64,000 bases of DNA. Source: Breviolum minutum Mf 1.05b.01. Lineage: Eukaryota; Sar; Dinophyceae; Suessiales; Symbiodiniaceae. Below, piece after piece: positions 58,801-61,284 of the stretch. The translations under genes were made by a program, and so were the position numbers. The first letter of the stretch is position 1. Every line of letters starts with the position of its first letter. The notes under the pieces were generated by a model, which had not been told where the DNA came from, ran no database searches, and saw only the letters and a program-made list of their open reading frames with translations. The stretch is taken from positions 6,358 through 70,357 of the forward strand of contig DF240223.1 of the NCBI GenBank assembly GCA_000507305.1, in the 5' to 3' direction.

Positions 58801-60332
58801 ACTCAACCAAAGTTGGCAACTAAACACGCTCTTTGTAACGCAGGCAATGAATGATAAGTGATAAGTGGCCAAAAAAAGGTTATACAAAGCAGAATGGGTG
58901 GAAGTATAGTCGAAAAGAAAATAAAGAAACTGCACAAGGTCACAAGGACAAAAATATGACAGGGTGAGATACAGTAAGCTCACAAGGCAAAGCAAAGCTG
59001 GGCATGTGCTGAGTTGGCGGTTCTGGACGGTTCTGGTGGTCCAAGTTGCTGAGAAGTCTTGCACCATCGCATGCCATCCTCAGGCAACGGCAGTCGTGAC
59101 CGTCGGTCTCCATGACAAGATGACAAGCACGGATTGGTTTTCCATGCTTATTAGAAGATGCTTACCGGCTCGAAATGCATTCAAAAAGGTGTCGGGTCGA
59201 GTGGCTACAGGTACGAAGCCTATCGGGTGAGCATGCATGTTTTTTCAATGCAAACATCTTAAAGTTTTAAAGACTTTTAAAGACGAAATGTAGCCAAACG
59301 TAGCTTCAATTTGAAAACTCCAGTTCTAACGCTTAGTTCTGTAGACGCACCGAGTGCACTTTGGCAAACTTACATATTTACTTGCTCTCCCAAAACTGCT
59401 CCTGTCATGTGGCACTTTGGAACAAAAGTCAAAAGTCCTATGTTTTGTATGTCTTGTGACATTTTGTGACCTTCTGCCACTTCTGCCTTTTCAATTCCGG
59501 GTTTTTCTATGTTTGTCGGACGTTCGTGGTTGTTCATGGCTGTTCGGCCTCGCAGGCAAAGGCGTCGTGGCCGGCGGCACCACGTACCAAGGCCTCCTTC
59601 AACAAACGCAATGCTTCACCTCAGGCGCAACAAAAAGAGAAACACCACAGGTTCTGTCGCAATGGAATCATGTGATCTACACCAAAGTGAGTCATTCCTT
59701 GCATGCACTTCAGTCACTTCAGCGCATATTGCGGCAATTGAGACATGAAAATCACCTCCGCGCATTGACAAGTAACCACTACTATAAACCATTGTCAACC
59801 AATATCCACCATCATTTAACCTTTTATGGATACCTGTTCCCGGGCAGGTCTTGGTTGTGGTCATGTTTTTTCCATGGTTCGTTGAAAAAACAAGCACCGC
59901 AAAATAACCAGCTGAAATAGGCACCCAATAACTTGCGGATGATATTTGTGATGGCAAAGGATGCCGTGAGTGAAATCACAGGAGAGACAGGTAGTTGGTT
60001 GAATTTTCTTCCACGCGATCGCTCATCCGAAGCGTGATGTGACTGGCGAAGGCTTCTGCTCCCAAGTCACGAGGCCCAGCAAAACGGCACCCCATAGGCG
60101 ATGGGTTTCAGCCACTAAAACACGCATAGGCGATGTCTGCAAAACGCACACACAAGTGGGGCCCCGAGTGGAGATGGCCTCCAGTTCGTCAGGAAGATCC
60201 AAAGAAAGTTTCCATACCGCGCACATATCCATTTCCTGCCAGTATTTCCCTTTGTGGGTGGCGTATATTCCGTTGTAGGTCGTCAATCCAACCCCGTTGA
60301 CTGAAACAACCGGCTCCCAGGTTGGCGGCTTC
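23071..60332 (-). CDS. Giant split gene of the DUF3638/DUF3645 family
   Basis: About 35 exons of varying certainty over about 37 kb. Diagnostic blocks, N to C: NSGAGIHIF (58.0 kb), TPQRAGTCYAKC (57.2), PRSLILRSAAGTYLPQRFLR and FHFWQ (45.8), SRWFGYALRLEL and LEMPRLQIRF (45.1-45.3), LLFEWLF (33.2), LLMGEGKSAVIAPLL (32.9), VVPDPLLSQS (32.3), EDFYFDHLEKPLRNWLYESY and LSKVNRVHYGLL (28.6-28.9), YLRRDIFPKATPTQ (26.6), LGFSGTPS, ALIDTGALLCG and FDQPHTTGIDIQQ (25.5-25.9), TIGKDMSIRELQQGAWRMRG (25.3), SLGEAE (23.4). Family members are very large, found in fungi and protists and usually annotated as ubiquitinyl hydrolase without strong biochemistry. The GEGKS, SGTP, TTGIDIQ and WRMRGLAKGQ blocks resemble SF2 helicase motifs I, III, V and VI; this is inference. 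The 5' end is uncertain (exons at 61.1 and 60.6 kb may belong). Confidence 0.85.
23250..23682 (-). CDS. Giant gene C-terminal exon with SLGEAESLR
   Basis: Acceptor AAACAG/GCCTGG. Reads LASQTEPMVEAFSFPTFARV, AEVLIGIAGAASNVAKKNST, LTPEMPVLRPVLVALQLAQL and CLLAVSLGEAESLRWAFEKF, then IVSECDSVNKAPW. ISL.EAE..R matches the family C terminus. Confidence 0.72.
24235..24265. repeat. GTCTAGCA short tandem repeat
   Basis: GTCTAGCA-type units of 10 bp (AGTCTAGCAG), about three copies. Confidence 0.85.
24770..25341 (-). CDS. Giant gene exon with TIGKDMSIRELQQGAWRMRG
   Basis: Acceptor TACTAAG/GTCGCT. Reads VACITIGKDMSIRELQQGAW, RMRGLAKGQGCEMLLPEEVA, then a long helical region (LAEALRDIQSALLLKALEQE) to AVQRAMQMLGILATN. 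GKDM..R.L.QGAWRMRG.GKGQ is a hallmark and resembles helicase motif VI. 3' end approximate. Confidence 0.9.
25480..26021 (-). CDS. Giant gene exon with LGFSGTPS and HTTGIDIQQ
   Basis: Acceptor TTTTCCAG/CTGAAG. Reads VRLGFSGTPSNILPSTMPSV, APFCALIDTGALLCGLENEE, VAKLLMDSPLNSVKDACIFL, then RPERRFCYFDQPHTTGIDIQ. All blocks match the family C-terminal region in order. A GC donor after CTCGGA keeps phase with the next exon. Confidence 0.9.
26555..26859 (-). CDS. Giant gene exon (YLRRDIFPKATPTQVKKFSA)
   Basis: Acceptor GCTTCAG/GATGAAG. Reads MKSELLKDVATPPPQRDAFC, an Ala/Pro/Asp linker, then LQKLWRRRPEVYYFYLRRDI and FPKATPTQVKKFSACAQELQ. The P.ii..YL...vFP......K.SA..qeL pattern is characteristic. The end lacks a clear GT; CTCAG/GAGCTC would be a GA donor. 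Confidence 0.8.
27050..27240 (-). CDS. Possible exon, frame ambiguous
   Basis: Two open frames: FVDVFFSIQATDALFVRHQV and QQLCRCFFLDSSHRCVVCAS. Position between two exons of the gene suggests coding, but splice sites were not settled. Confidence 0.35.
27464..27553 (-). CDS. Giant gene exon (KKKVLLPEKAENSKLRNLHE)
   Basis: 90 nt (30 codons), acceptor AGTCCAG/AAGAAA, donor AGTGAA/GTAGGT. Reads KKKVLLPEKAENSKLRNLHE then KVVESNFPSE. Confidence 0.6.
28020..28170 (-). CDS. Possible giant gene exon (LASEFAKASVQSKLSNTL)
   Basis: METPSLASEFAKASVQSKLS and NTLRWLPHSVTVNSDAISAS. SEFA recalls the SEFAHPDV block expected after AVPF.G, but splice sites are not clear. Confidence 0.45.
28527..28932 (-). CDS. 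Giant gene exon with DFYFDH and LSKVNRVHYGLL
   Basis: 406 nt, acceptor CGCCACAG/GCAATC, donor AAACG/GTAGAG. Reads LILAIEDFYFDHLEKPLRNW, LYESYLKNHAATKALSQSDV, LFLSREWLKQILPFVLSKVN, RVHYGLLRHKDV and LQVAVPFTGTPNG. These are the strongest family-wide blocks (FY.DH...lR.WLY, LsKiNRVs.GLL, AVPF.G). Confidence 0.9.
28940..30680. other. Intron region, 1.7 kb
   Basis: No exon placed with confidence. A plus-strand frame at 29,498-29,761 (MPSSVSERKAGANAVATPNG) and a minus one over the same bases (AELKLLKLLKSTSFRVDKVE) are possible but unsupported. Confidence 0.35.
30685..30760 (-). CDS. Giant gene exon (DDLDFISICLRGILLTFRSA)
   Basis: 76 nt, acceptor ACGCACAG/GGACGA, donor CTGGAC/GTACCT. Reads DDLDFISICLRGILLTFRSA then IVVLD. 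The plus strand is also open here, but the splice signals and family-like GILLT favour minus. Confidence 0.6.
31023..31107 (-). CDS. Giant gene exon (CMEIAEKRYPHAADFSPQTL)
   Basis: 85 nt, acceptor CTTTGCAG/AATCAT, donor GTTTTG/GTGAGT. Reads NHEPRCMEIAEKRYPHAADF then SPQTLDRF. Confidence 0.6.
31211..31254 (-). CDS. Giant gene 44-bp exon (CILSFVEATYKLSQ)
   Basis: Acceptor TTTGTCAG/GTTGCA, donor TCTCAG/GTAGCA. Reads CILSFVEATYKLSQ. Confidence 0.6.
31708..31845 (-). CDS. Giant gene exon (KQAVKPCLLISPDLLE)
   Basis: 138 nt, acceptor GTGCAG/GATGCA, donor TTGGAG/GTTTTT. Reads DAPLPWRLRDETLPGSDGSG then SSKSKQAVKPCLLISPDLLE. The frame is chosen because it stays open across the whole interval. Confidence 0.6.
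31969..32069 (-). CDS. Giant gene exon (FRPVYHFSFDRADASSKAAY)
   Basis: 101 nt, acceptor GTTCACAG/CGTTTC, donor AGGAAG/GTGCGA. Reads FLGFLKAFFRPVYHFSFDRA then DASSKAAYAMLRK; V..F.FDR matches the F.R block of the family. Confidence 0.75.
32266..32338 (-). CDS. Giant gene exon (VVPDPLLSQSLSIMRALFGQ)
   Basis: 73 nt, acceptor TGCACAG/GTGGTG, donor GGATGC/GTTAGA. Reads VVPDPLLSQSLSIMRALFGQ then EAWM, the family's vvP..Ll.qs...lr..f.. block following the MGEGK exon. Confidence 0.78.
32460..32640. repeat. TA-rich microsatellite in intron
   Basis: ATATATATATATATAT runs with AT-rich flanks between the MGEGKS exon and the next exon. Confidence 0.9.
32808..32995 (-). CDS. Giant gene exon with MGEGKS ATP-binding motif
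   Basis: Acceptor GTGTTAG/GCCCTAG. Reads SSRVVLHQVTLESRDVRRSG, then QPLVRQLLMGEGKSAVIAPL and LSLLLAEELVLQ. RQLLMGEGKSAVI matches the near-invariant Q-MGEGK-S/T-S/A-VI block of DUF3638, with a Walker-A-like GEGKS. The end CTGCAG/GCGCGC suggests a GC donor. Confidence 0.85.
33128..33261 (-). CDS. Giant gene exon (PHFLLFEWLFVKGNLRSGQ)
   Basis: 134 nt, acceptor AATTGAG/GTGTGG, donor GATCAG/GTTGTT. Reads VALDPHFLLFEWLFVKGNLR, SGQLKLVRRFTDAARQTRQT. The P..LL.FE......R..Q block sits immediately before the ATP-binding motif in the family, as here. Confidence 0.78.
33476..33589 (-). CDS. Giant gene exon (GEWRSLQNLSSRLAAELGSC)
   Basis: 114 nt, acceptor GTGCTCAG/GTGGTG, donor TTCATTT/GTAAGT. Reads GEWRSLQNLSSRLAAELGSC, then EEFVSSDGAGRAGTKF. 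Confidence 0.7.
34120..34241 (-). CDS. Giant gene exon, two frames possible
   Basis: Acceptor CTCTGAG/GTTTGG. Frame 1 reads FGESDVDDVVLSYSRHCSAA; frame 2 reads VKATLTTLFLATRATAARRA. Both are open through to about 34,120. I cannot choose without transcripts. Confidence 0.5.
34375..34492 (-). CDS. Giant gene exon (VFASFLPSSLDPKVCLEVLQ)
   Basis: Acceptor CCGGCCAG/GTGTTTG. Reads VFASFLPSSLDPKVCLEVLQ, then PECFLDHLTCPYRFHTYP. The donor is one of two nearby GT sites. Confidence 0.65.
35197..35294 (-). CDS. Giant gene exon (FMYAQHAVQAQRDADMKRAQ)
   Basis: 98 nt, acceptor TTGATGCAG/TCCTGC, donor GGCTTG/GTCTCG. Reads MFMYAQHAVQAQRDADMKRA then QLGVEAMMAW, helical. Without splicing, the frame would stop at 35,175. 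Confidence 0.6.
35409..35476 (-). CDS. Giant gene exon (VVGDVEALLNMLQESEMKVI)
   Basis: 68 nt, acceptor GATGACAG/GACG, donor AAAAG/GTATCAAT. Reads DVVGDVEALLNMLQESEMKV then IK. Confidence 0.65.
36146..36252 (-). CDS. Giant gene exon (LVKEVLDPPSWRHLGPLWNG)
   Basis: 107 nt, acceptor TTTGCGCAG/GCTTGTG, donor TCGAT/GTAAGTC. Only one frame is open: LVKEVLDPPSWRHLGPLWNG, then LHRLDPCENSHLRSR. A following exon at about 36,071-36,100 (acceptor CACCCACAG/GATG, DVMSLSHLSQ) is likely. Confidence 0.65.
36413..36775 (+). other. Open frame, unrecognised
   Basis: 120 plus-strand codons (ALVIVGIQRPMLADALAVCR, HRPSSIDWRLIAQDATMATK) with a minus frame also open (NPILSALPPERTLVAIVASW). It may be an exon on either strand or chance. 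It lies between a giant-gene exon and the inverted suite. Confidence 0.3.
36780..37734 (-). repeat. Hairpin and AGAGTCCAGTAGAG array
   Basis: AAAGGAAGTTTAGCTCAG, AAACTTCCGATATA (36,782-36,815) is the reverse complement of the hairpin at 5,695-5,733. It is followed by about 0.9 kb of AGAGTCCAGTAGAGTTAAAG and AGTGGAGTAG repeats, the counterpart of 5,421-5,692 but longer. Confidence 0.9.
37735..38024 (-). repeat. 42-bp satellite, inverted copy
   Basis: AAGTGTCACTTTTCGTGGCA, GGCGCAGCACTTGGTGAAG units, 42 bp apart, the reverse of 5,186-5,420. Confidence 0.93.
38025..38590 (+). repeat. Forward-oriented segment inside the inverted suite
   Basis: Orientation flips at about 38,025: CTGCGCCTGCCACGAAAAGT, GACACTTGAACTTCACC units, then the 105-bp unit (GCGGAGCAACGG, 38,340) and the forward transition block (38,395-38,590). 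Together with 38,590-39,070 it forms a large inverted repeat. Confidence 0.88.
38590..38995 (-). repeat. Inverted transition block and 42-bp array
   Basis: Reverse-strand 42-bp units (AAGTGTCACTTTTCGTGGCA) at 38,630-38,800, then the reverse transition block (GGGCGCGAAACATTG, AAAATGCTCGTGG, GGTTGCGGACTGACGG) at 38,812-38,995. Confidence 0.88.
38996..39604 (-). repeat. 105-bp satellite, inverted copy
   Basis: Reverse complement of the 4,470-4,975 family: TTTGGTGAGGTTGGATCGTG, ACACCTGTTGCTCCGCGC and ATTGTAAATGACGTTTCA in about five units. Confidence 0.92.
39605..39885 (-). repeat. TACTCCAGTACTAC array, inverted copy
   Basis: Reverse complement of the family at 4,165-4,460 (GGAGTAGTACTTTGTAGTAC units). 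First module of the inverted suite. Confidence 0.92.
39890..40050 (-). CDS. Orphan coding-like fragment
   Basis: Minus frame IESFVTTLIHASVGFVAAGN, SMWQPVLDDAKVSIPNYRRS, then VRNDMRLFLRTKQ, running into the TACTCCAG array. It looks like real protein sequence wedged between repeat modules. It could be an exon of the giant gene or a transposon fragment; the splice sites are unclear. Confidence 0.35.
40078..40118 (-). repeat. Partial boundary element, copy 4
   Basis: TTTTGAAACTTCCGCCACCG and CCTCGTGCCGCTCTACTGGT: the reverse complement of the first half of the boundary element, without an attached GACTAACT array. Confidence 0.85.
40247..40435 (-). CDS. Giant gene exon (RLAEALPLAVPRSATERSAF)
   Basis: 189 nt (63 codons), acceptor GACATCAG/GAAATTC, donor GGATG/GTTGATAC. 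Reads NSEVRLAEALPLAVPRSATE, LLPGFRRSVPWKFVQNRGQC, then YRGKDHLQSVKLKDG. Clean splice signals on both sides. Confidence 0.7.
40615..40740. repeat. CTA-rich imperfect repeat
   Basis: TACTACTACTAC, then TAATGCTAATACTAATGC and TACTGCTACTAC mixtures. Confidence 0.9.
40741..41250. repeat. CTA trinucleotide array with 10-bp and TACTGC phases
   Basis: A pure (CTA)n section to about 40,850, which contains a single N at 40,842. Then about 14 copies of the 10-mer TACTACTACC (to about 40,995), then (TACTGC)n and (TACTACTGC)n to 41,250. The poly-Ser frame on the minus strand is a repeat artefact. Length here is unreliable because of the assembly N. Confidence 0.93.
41255..42059. other. Intron or undetermined, with GCACCCAGCAATGG repeats
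   Basis: Degenerate words such as ATGGCACCCACCCAGCAATG and AGCACCCAGCAATACGCACC at about 41,605-41,705. No exon recognised. Confidence 0.45.
42060..42184 (-). CDS. Probable giant gene exon, frame ambiguous
   Basis: Acceptor CACCATAG/GATTTC. Two frames are open: RFDWGKDRLPKDQALARPDV and RGLIGERIAFPKIKLLHVLM. The latter is helical, the former hydrophilic; I cannot decide. Confidence 0.4.
42186..43298. other. Intron or undetermined, 1.1 kb
   Basis: A minus frame at 42,363-42,190 (RAWVDQLPLGQVLQTVLLAM) may be another exon. Otherwise nothing recognised. Confidence 0.3.
43300..43646 (-). CDS. Giant gene exon (MSLELAASAFADAASYISHL)
   Basis: Acceptor AACGAAG/GGATGAG. Reads MSLELAASAFADAASYISHL, LSLDEEMELWESLLRMQSD, then EWQRKDPGIWIEAVLDPEER and SDIDCIGPLKM. 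3' limit approximate. Confidence 0.7.
44205..44593 (-). CDS. Giant gene exon (GYERLTSFSDFVGAPVEVIA)
   Basis: Acceptor TTGGAAAG/GCTATG. Reads GYERLTSFSDFVGAPVEVIA, PLGGLRRRHSYQEPFNIEVY, CPSLLSALWLLLCRLMQRDY and EGAAKLLPFCAS. The Y.LP....SLLSALWLLLxRL block is conserved in the family. Confidence 0.8.
44745..44856 (-). CDS. Giant gene exon (YLEAFGLEPIRRLLPNCPYA)
   Basis: Acceptor CTGTCGAG/GCCAAATG. Reads QMYLEAFGLEPIRRLLPNCP, then YALPPHCFLLRSEAGDAK. Donor not certain. Confidence 0.6.
45029..45348 (-). CDS. Giant gene exon with LEMPRLQIRF
   Basis: 320 nt, acceptor TTTGAAG/GCCCCGC, donor GAAACTG/GTACTGG. Reads PRDGQSRWFGYALRLELSEE, LQLQDPTRFAEANAISATDA, LSHVLFWGNGGDVEVLEMPR then LQIRFRF. The G-x-SRxYGYxLRxE and ELPRL blocks are conserved in the family. 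Confidence 0.85.
45703..46237 (-). CDS. Giant gene exon with PRSLILRSAAGTYLP
   Basis: 535 nt, acceptor CTTTCAG/GTGCCGG, donor TGGCAA/GTTTCTG. Reads GAGHEVLRALLSTPPADPTL, YLVAYQIHEYGRCAFREAIW, HPRSLILRSAAGTYLPQRFL and ends LLQNRFHFWQ. TYLP...L.G.LP..LL..F.FWQ is a family signature. Confidence 0.85.
46380..46616 (-). CDS. Giant gene exon (KFRVEAASPEFTLPLDYDKH)
   Basis: Acceptor ATATGTCAG. Reads NQKFRVEAASPEFTLPLDYD, GEPVPYVFHPTHTDNGILWR and ELKVTQLSEYLQKHHQGPWF. The end is uncertain, with no clear GT near the end of similarity. Confidence 0.65.
46733..46900 (-). CDS. Probable giant gene exon (EYTAEIWVPLVAIARFVAAL)
   Basis: Acceptor CAACTGAG/GATTATC. Reads DYQEALGRGERPNVLPISHS, then EYTAEIWVPLVAIARFVAAL and LG. 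Donor GCTGG/GTTTG. Confidence 0.6.
47196..47262 (-). CDS. Probable giant gene short exon
   Basis: Acceptor CCTTGCAG/CCGATG. One frame reads PMPSECFDDPEASTALGVGR, followed by a GT (GTAGTC). The frame choice rests on composition. Confidence 0.45.
47480..47570 (-). CDS. Probable giant gene exon (VDLGLANISFEVGHVK)
   Basis: Minus frame reads TPRSAPGARVDLGLANISFE then VGHVKR, followed by GTGAGC as a good donor near 47,479. The acceptor is not certain. Confidence 0.5.
49098..49285. repeat. TA-rich microsatellite
   Basis: ATATATATGTATGTAAATAT-type runs. They begin directly after the GGGGGTACCAT half of the inverted repeat 49,046-49,098. Confidence 0.9.
49690..50850 (+). repeat. Purine-rich degenerate repeat field
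   Basis: Strong A/G bias on the plus strand with recurring GAAGGAAGAGT, GGTTCGAGAAGGAAA, AATTTAAGAG and TGATTAAAAAGAAAGAG words. A longer block (GGAAGAGTC, ACCAAA, TTCGAGAAGGAAA, AAGAATTGAGAG) recurs at about 49,720, 50,010 and 50,665. No coding frame. Confidence 0.75.
51131..51689 (-). CDS. Giant gene exon with a CUB-like beta-sandwich module
   Basis: Acceptor ATCCCTCAG/GTGGAGC. Reads RVVETSHPINNEDFMGKTVR, ILRFDPLSHLETGDFLSISV, SGWPGIDAPGIVVEGECFQV, then DETVYGYRIIAEAEL. This is the SxHPxxxN, FDPxSxxExGD, Wpg, I-x-G-x-x-F, YGY pattern of CUB/galactose-binding-like modules found in some very large ubiquitin ligases. A Ser/Ala-rich linker follows. A GC donor (CAGAG/GCGCA) is a likely end. Confidence 0.75.
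52300..52981 (-). CDS. Giant gene exon (about 0.68 kb)
   Basis: Acceptor AATTCCAG/CGAG. Reads RVFFSCLFEPGSYGTRSLSW, FTVHVALLLQDFMEHAKLAK and AYDVLMQCHAHLAMTAWPA, then IHLVFSTLSRHRILLLKAVE. The end may be a GT in GAACAA/GTACTTC or a GC donor a little later. Confidence 0.75.
53170..53960 (-). CDS. Giant gene exon (about 0.8 kb)
   Basis: Acceptor ACGACCAG/GTTCTGG. Reads GSGTKRDRRDQPDRLYTSLQ, LSVDEVANIDFSFSVFNPPT, PSLPYVRFGAALENEIL, then QQQAECLLSILNCPGTIHTI. The 3' limit is uncertain: several GT sites lie before the frame closes at 53,169 (for example after RFIG). Confidence 0.75.
54585..54942 (-). CDS. Giant gene exon (WTELCPNEAQVLRGIHRLAA)
   Basis: Acceptor TATGGAAG/GCCGTGG, candidate donor CAGTG/GTCCG. 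Reads GRGLWTELCPNEAQVLRGIH, helical VLVMASLLELFEIVLTKSK, then FADLTAWLPMLSPAACNIVA. Confidence 0.7.
55081..55197 (-). CDS. Giant gene exon (DRLEETLSCSRRSKRLICGV)
   Basis: 117 nt, acceptor AAGCCAG/GATCG, donor GCGCTG/GTTTCG. Reads DRLEETLSCSRRSKRLICGV then VESLVFEGREKKWEKRTAL. Confidence 0.7.
55790..56625 (-). repeat. Complete GACTAACT repeat unit within an intron
   Basis: Read on the minus strand: boundary element (56,620-56,525), GACTAACT array (56,525-56,110), 94-bp units (56,080-55,870), then the unit end with CCGCACCCGCCGCTTTAG and CCTACTTTTCC and the CGAGTCGC segment (55,865-55,785). This is the module order of 5,776-7,400 in one compact copy. It starts 17 bases after the end of the exon at 56,642. 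Confidence 0.88.
56642..57378 (-). CDS. Giant gene exon with QRAGTCYAKC
   Basis: 737 nt, acceptor GCTCAG/GTTCCGG, donor AACCG/GTGACAAG. Starts FRMYFVRHRSHNCFLLYEVL. TTPQRAGTCYAKCMFLALRT matches the QRSGSC-type block that is highly conserved in the family; its Cys is an obvious candidate functional residue. A long helical region follows (MLTIALKQVARRCARDAEAS), ending FLKFICETG. The 55.8-56.6 kb satellite unit lies just downstream in the next intron. Confidence 0.85.
57900..58002 (-). CDS. Giant gene exon with NSGAGIHIF
   Basis: 103 nt between acceptor CATTCAG/GTGATTTTG and donor AACCGG/GTCTG. Reads DFALTILNSGAGIHIFHACD and then VTQMQQGKARYQTG. NSGxGIxxH is a conserved N-terminal block in DUF3638 proteins. 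Confidence 0.8.
59166..59219 (-). CDS. Giant gene 54-bp exon
   Basis: Bounded by CCCGATAG/GCTTCG (acceptor) and GAGCCG/GTAAGC (donor). Reads FVPVATRPDTFLNAFRA. Clear splice signals at both ends. Confidence 0.65.
59550..59619 (-). CDS. Giant gene short exon (EALRLLKEALVRGAAGHDAF)
   Basis: Acceptor GCCTGAG then GTGAAGC. The minus frame reads EALRLLKEALVRGAAGHDAF and then ACE, an amphipathic helix. A GC donor (GAG/GC) is one possible end. The opposite strand is also open here. Confidence 0.4.
60044..60332 (-). CDS. Giant gene exon (KPPTWEPVVSVNGVGLTTYN)
   Basis: Acceptor CCTTTGCAG then GAAG at 60,333-60,334. Reads through KYWQEMDMCAVWKLSLDLPD and RVLVAETHRLWGAVLLG. A candidate donor CCA/GTCACATC ends it at 60,044; the frame stays open to 60,023. 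This is the most upstream exon I place with fair confidence. Confidence 0.6.
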
Positions 60333-60429
60333 CTGCAAAGGAAAAGTGGCGGAAACTCACACTTGTGAATAGATGAGTCGCCGCATCGATTCCAAGATGA
60401 GGGCTTTGATGCTTTGTTGAGGAACAAAT

Positions 60430-60767
60430 GCCCTCAGACACCCAAACTGCTTCTATAGTGTCTCTACCTCAATGTATTCCACCAAGTACTTGCAATAGAA
60501 TTGCGAGGAACATCATCTCGCACCGTGGTGAAAGCCAAGTTTGCTGCACTGGTACGAGCACTCGGACTGCGGAATTGGATTGGTTGGCGTGGCCAAAAGC
60601 TCCGTTGAGACTCCTGGCTGTGCGAGGCCTGGAATCCTGGGCCTTTGGAGATGCCTGGCATTTCGGAAGGTGCGGGGGCCAACAACTCTGGACTTCCACA
60701 ACCATTTAGCGCGTAGGCTTGAGGCCATGGTTCCCGAAGTTTCCGACGCATGTCCCTGAGGCAAAAC
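60430..60767 (-). CDS. Possible exon, frame unresolved
   Basis: A GC-richer block open in several frames on both strands. One minus frame reads RKLREPWPQAYALNGCGSPE; a plus frame reads GLVGVAKSSVETPGCARPGI. I cannot choose. It may be an exon of the giant gene. Confidence 0.25.
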
Positions 60768-60904
60768 CTATGGGATCACACCAGGATCAGCTCCTAGTAA
60801 CGACTGCGCTTATTAATCATGGTACACAATTTGGAAATTGGTTGAGCCATGTTGAGCACCTGAAATATTAATTCATGCTGCAAGTGTTGAAGCATTAGCC
60901 TAAG

Positions 60905-61150
60905 CTAGCATACAATTTTTCTTGTCTTTGTGGCATGTTCTGTCTTCTCTCTTCCTCTTTTTTTTCTCGTTTTTTTTTTTGCTTTTCTGTCACTTTCTGT
61001 CACTTTTCCGTTTTTTTGCTCAAAACCGAAGTGACCAAAGGCGTGGACGTCGTCGTCGTGCATCGGCAAGGCCCAGGTGCTGCGTGCCTTGAGAAGCTCC
61101 GCGCCAGCATCCAACAAGTCACCTTGGTCTTCCAATAGAAACCAGGAAAC
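60905..61150 (-). CDS. Possible upstream exon of the giant gene
   Basis: Open frame from MVSWFLLEDQGDLLDAGAEL through RSTWALPMHDDDVHAFG. A GT follows HAFG as a possible donor. It looks protein-coding in composition, but no motif ties it to the family. The LINE at 61,285 begins just upstream. It could be the first exon or belong to another gene. Confidence 0.4.
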   Translation of the reverse strand, partial: VSWFLLEDQGDLLDAGAELLKARSTWALPMHDDDVHAFGHFGFEQKNGKVTESDRKAKKKTRKKRGREKTEHATKTRKIVC

Positions 61151-61284
61151 CATACGTAAAATGTAAAACAACGGAAATGATTTTTTTTCAATTTCCGGGC
61201 AGGAGGTCGGACCTCGTTCCATAGCACGTGAATTCTCAACCAGCTGTGGGGAAAAACTGGGACTGTACAATCTGGATGCCGACT

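Noticed and set aside
59354..59920. 188-codon plus-strand frame
   Set aside because: Part of it overlaps a minus-strand exon-like segment with a visible acceptor; no motif or splice support on the plus strand.
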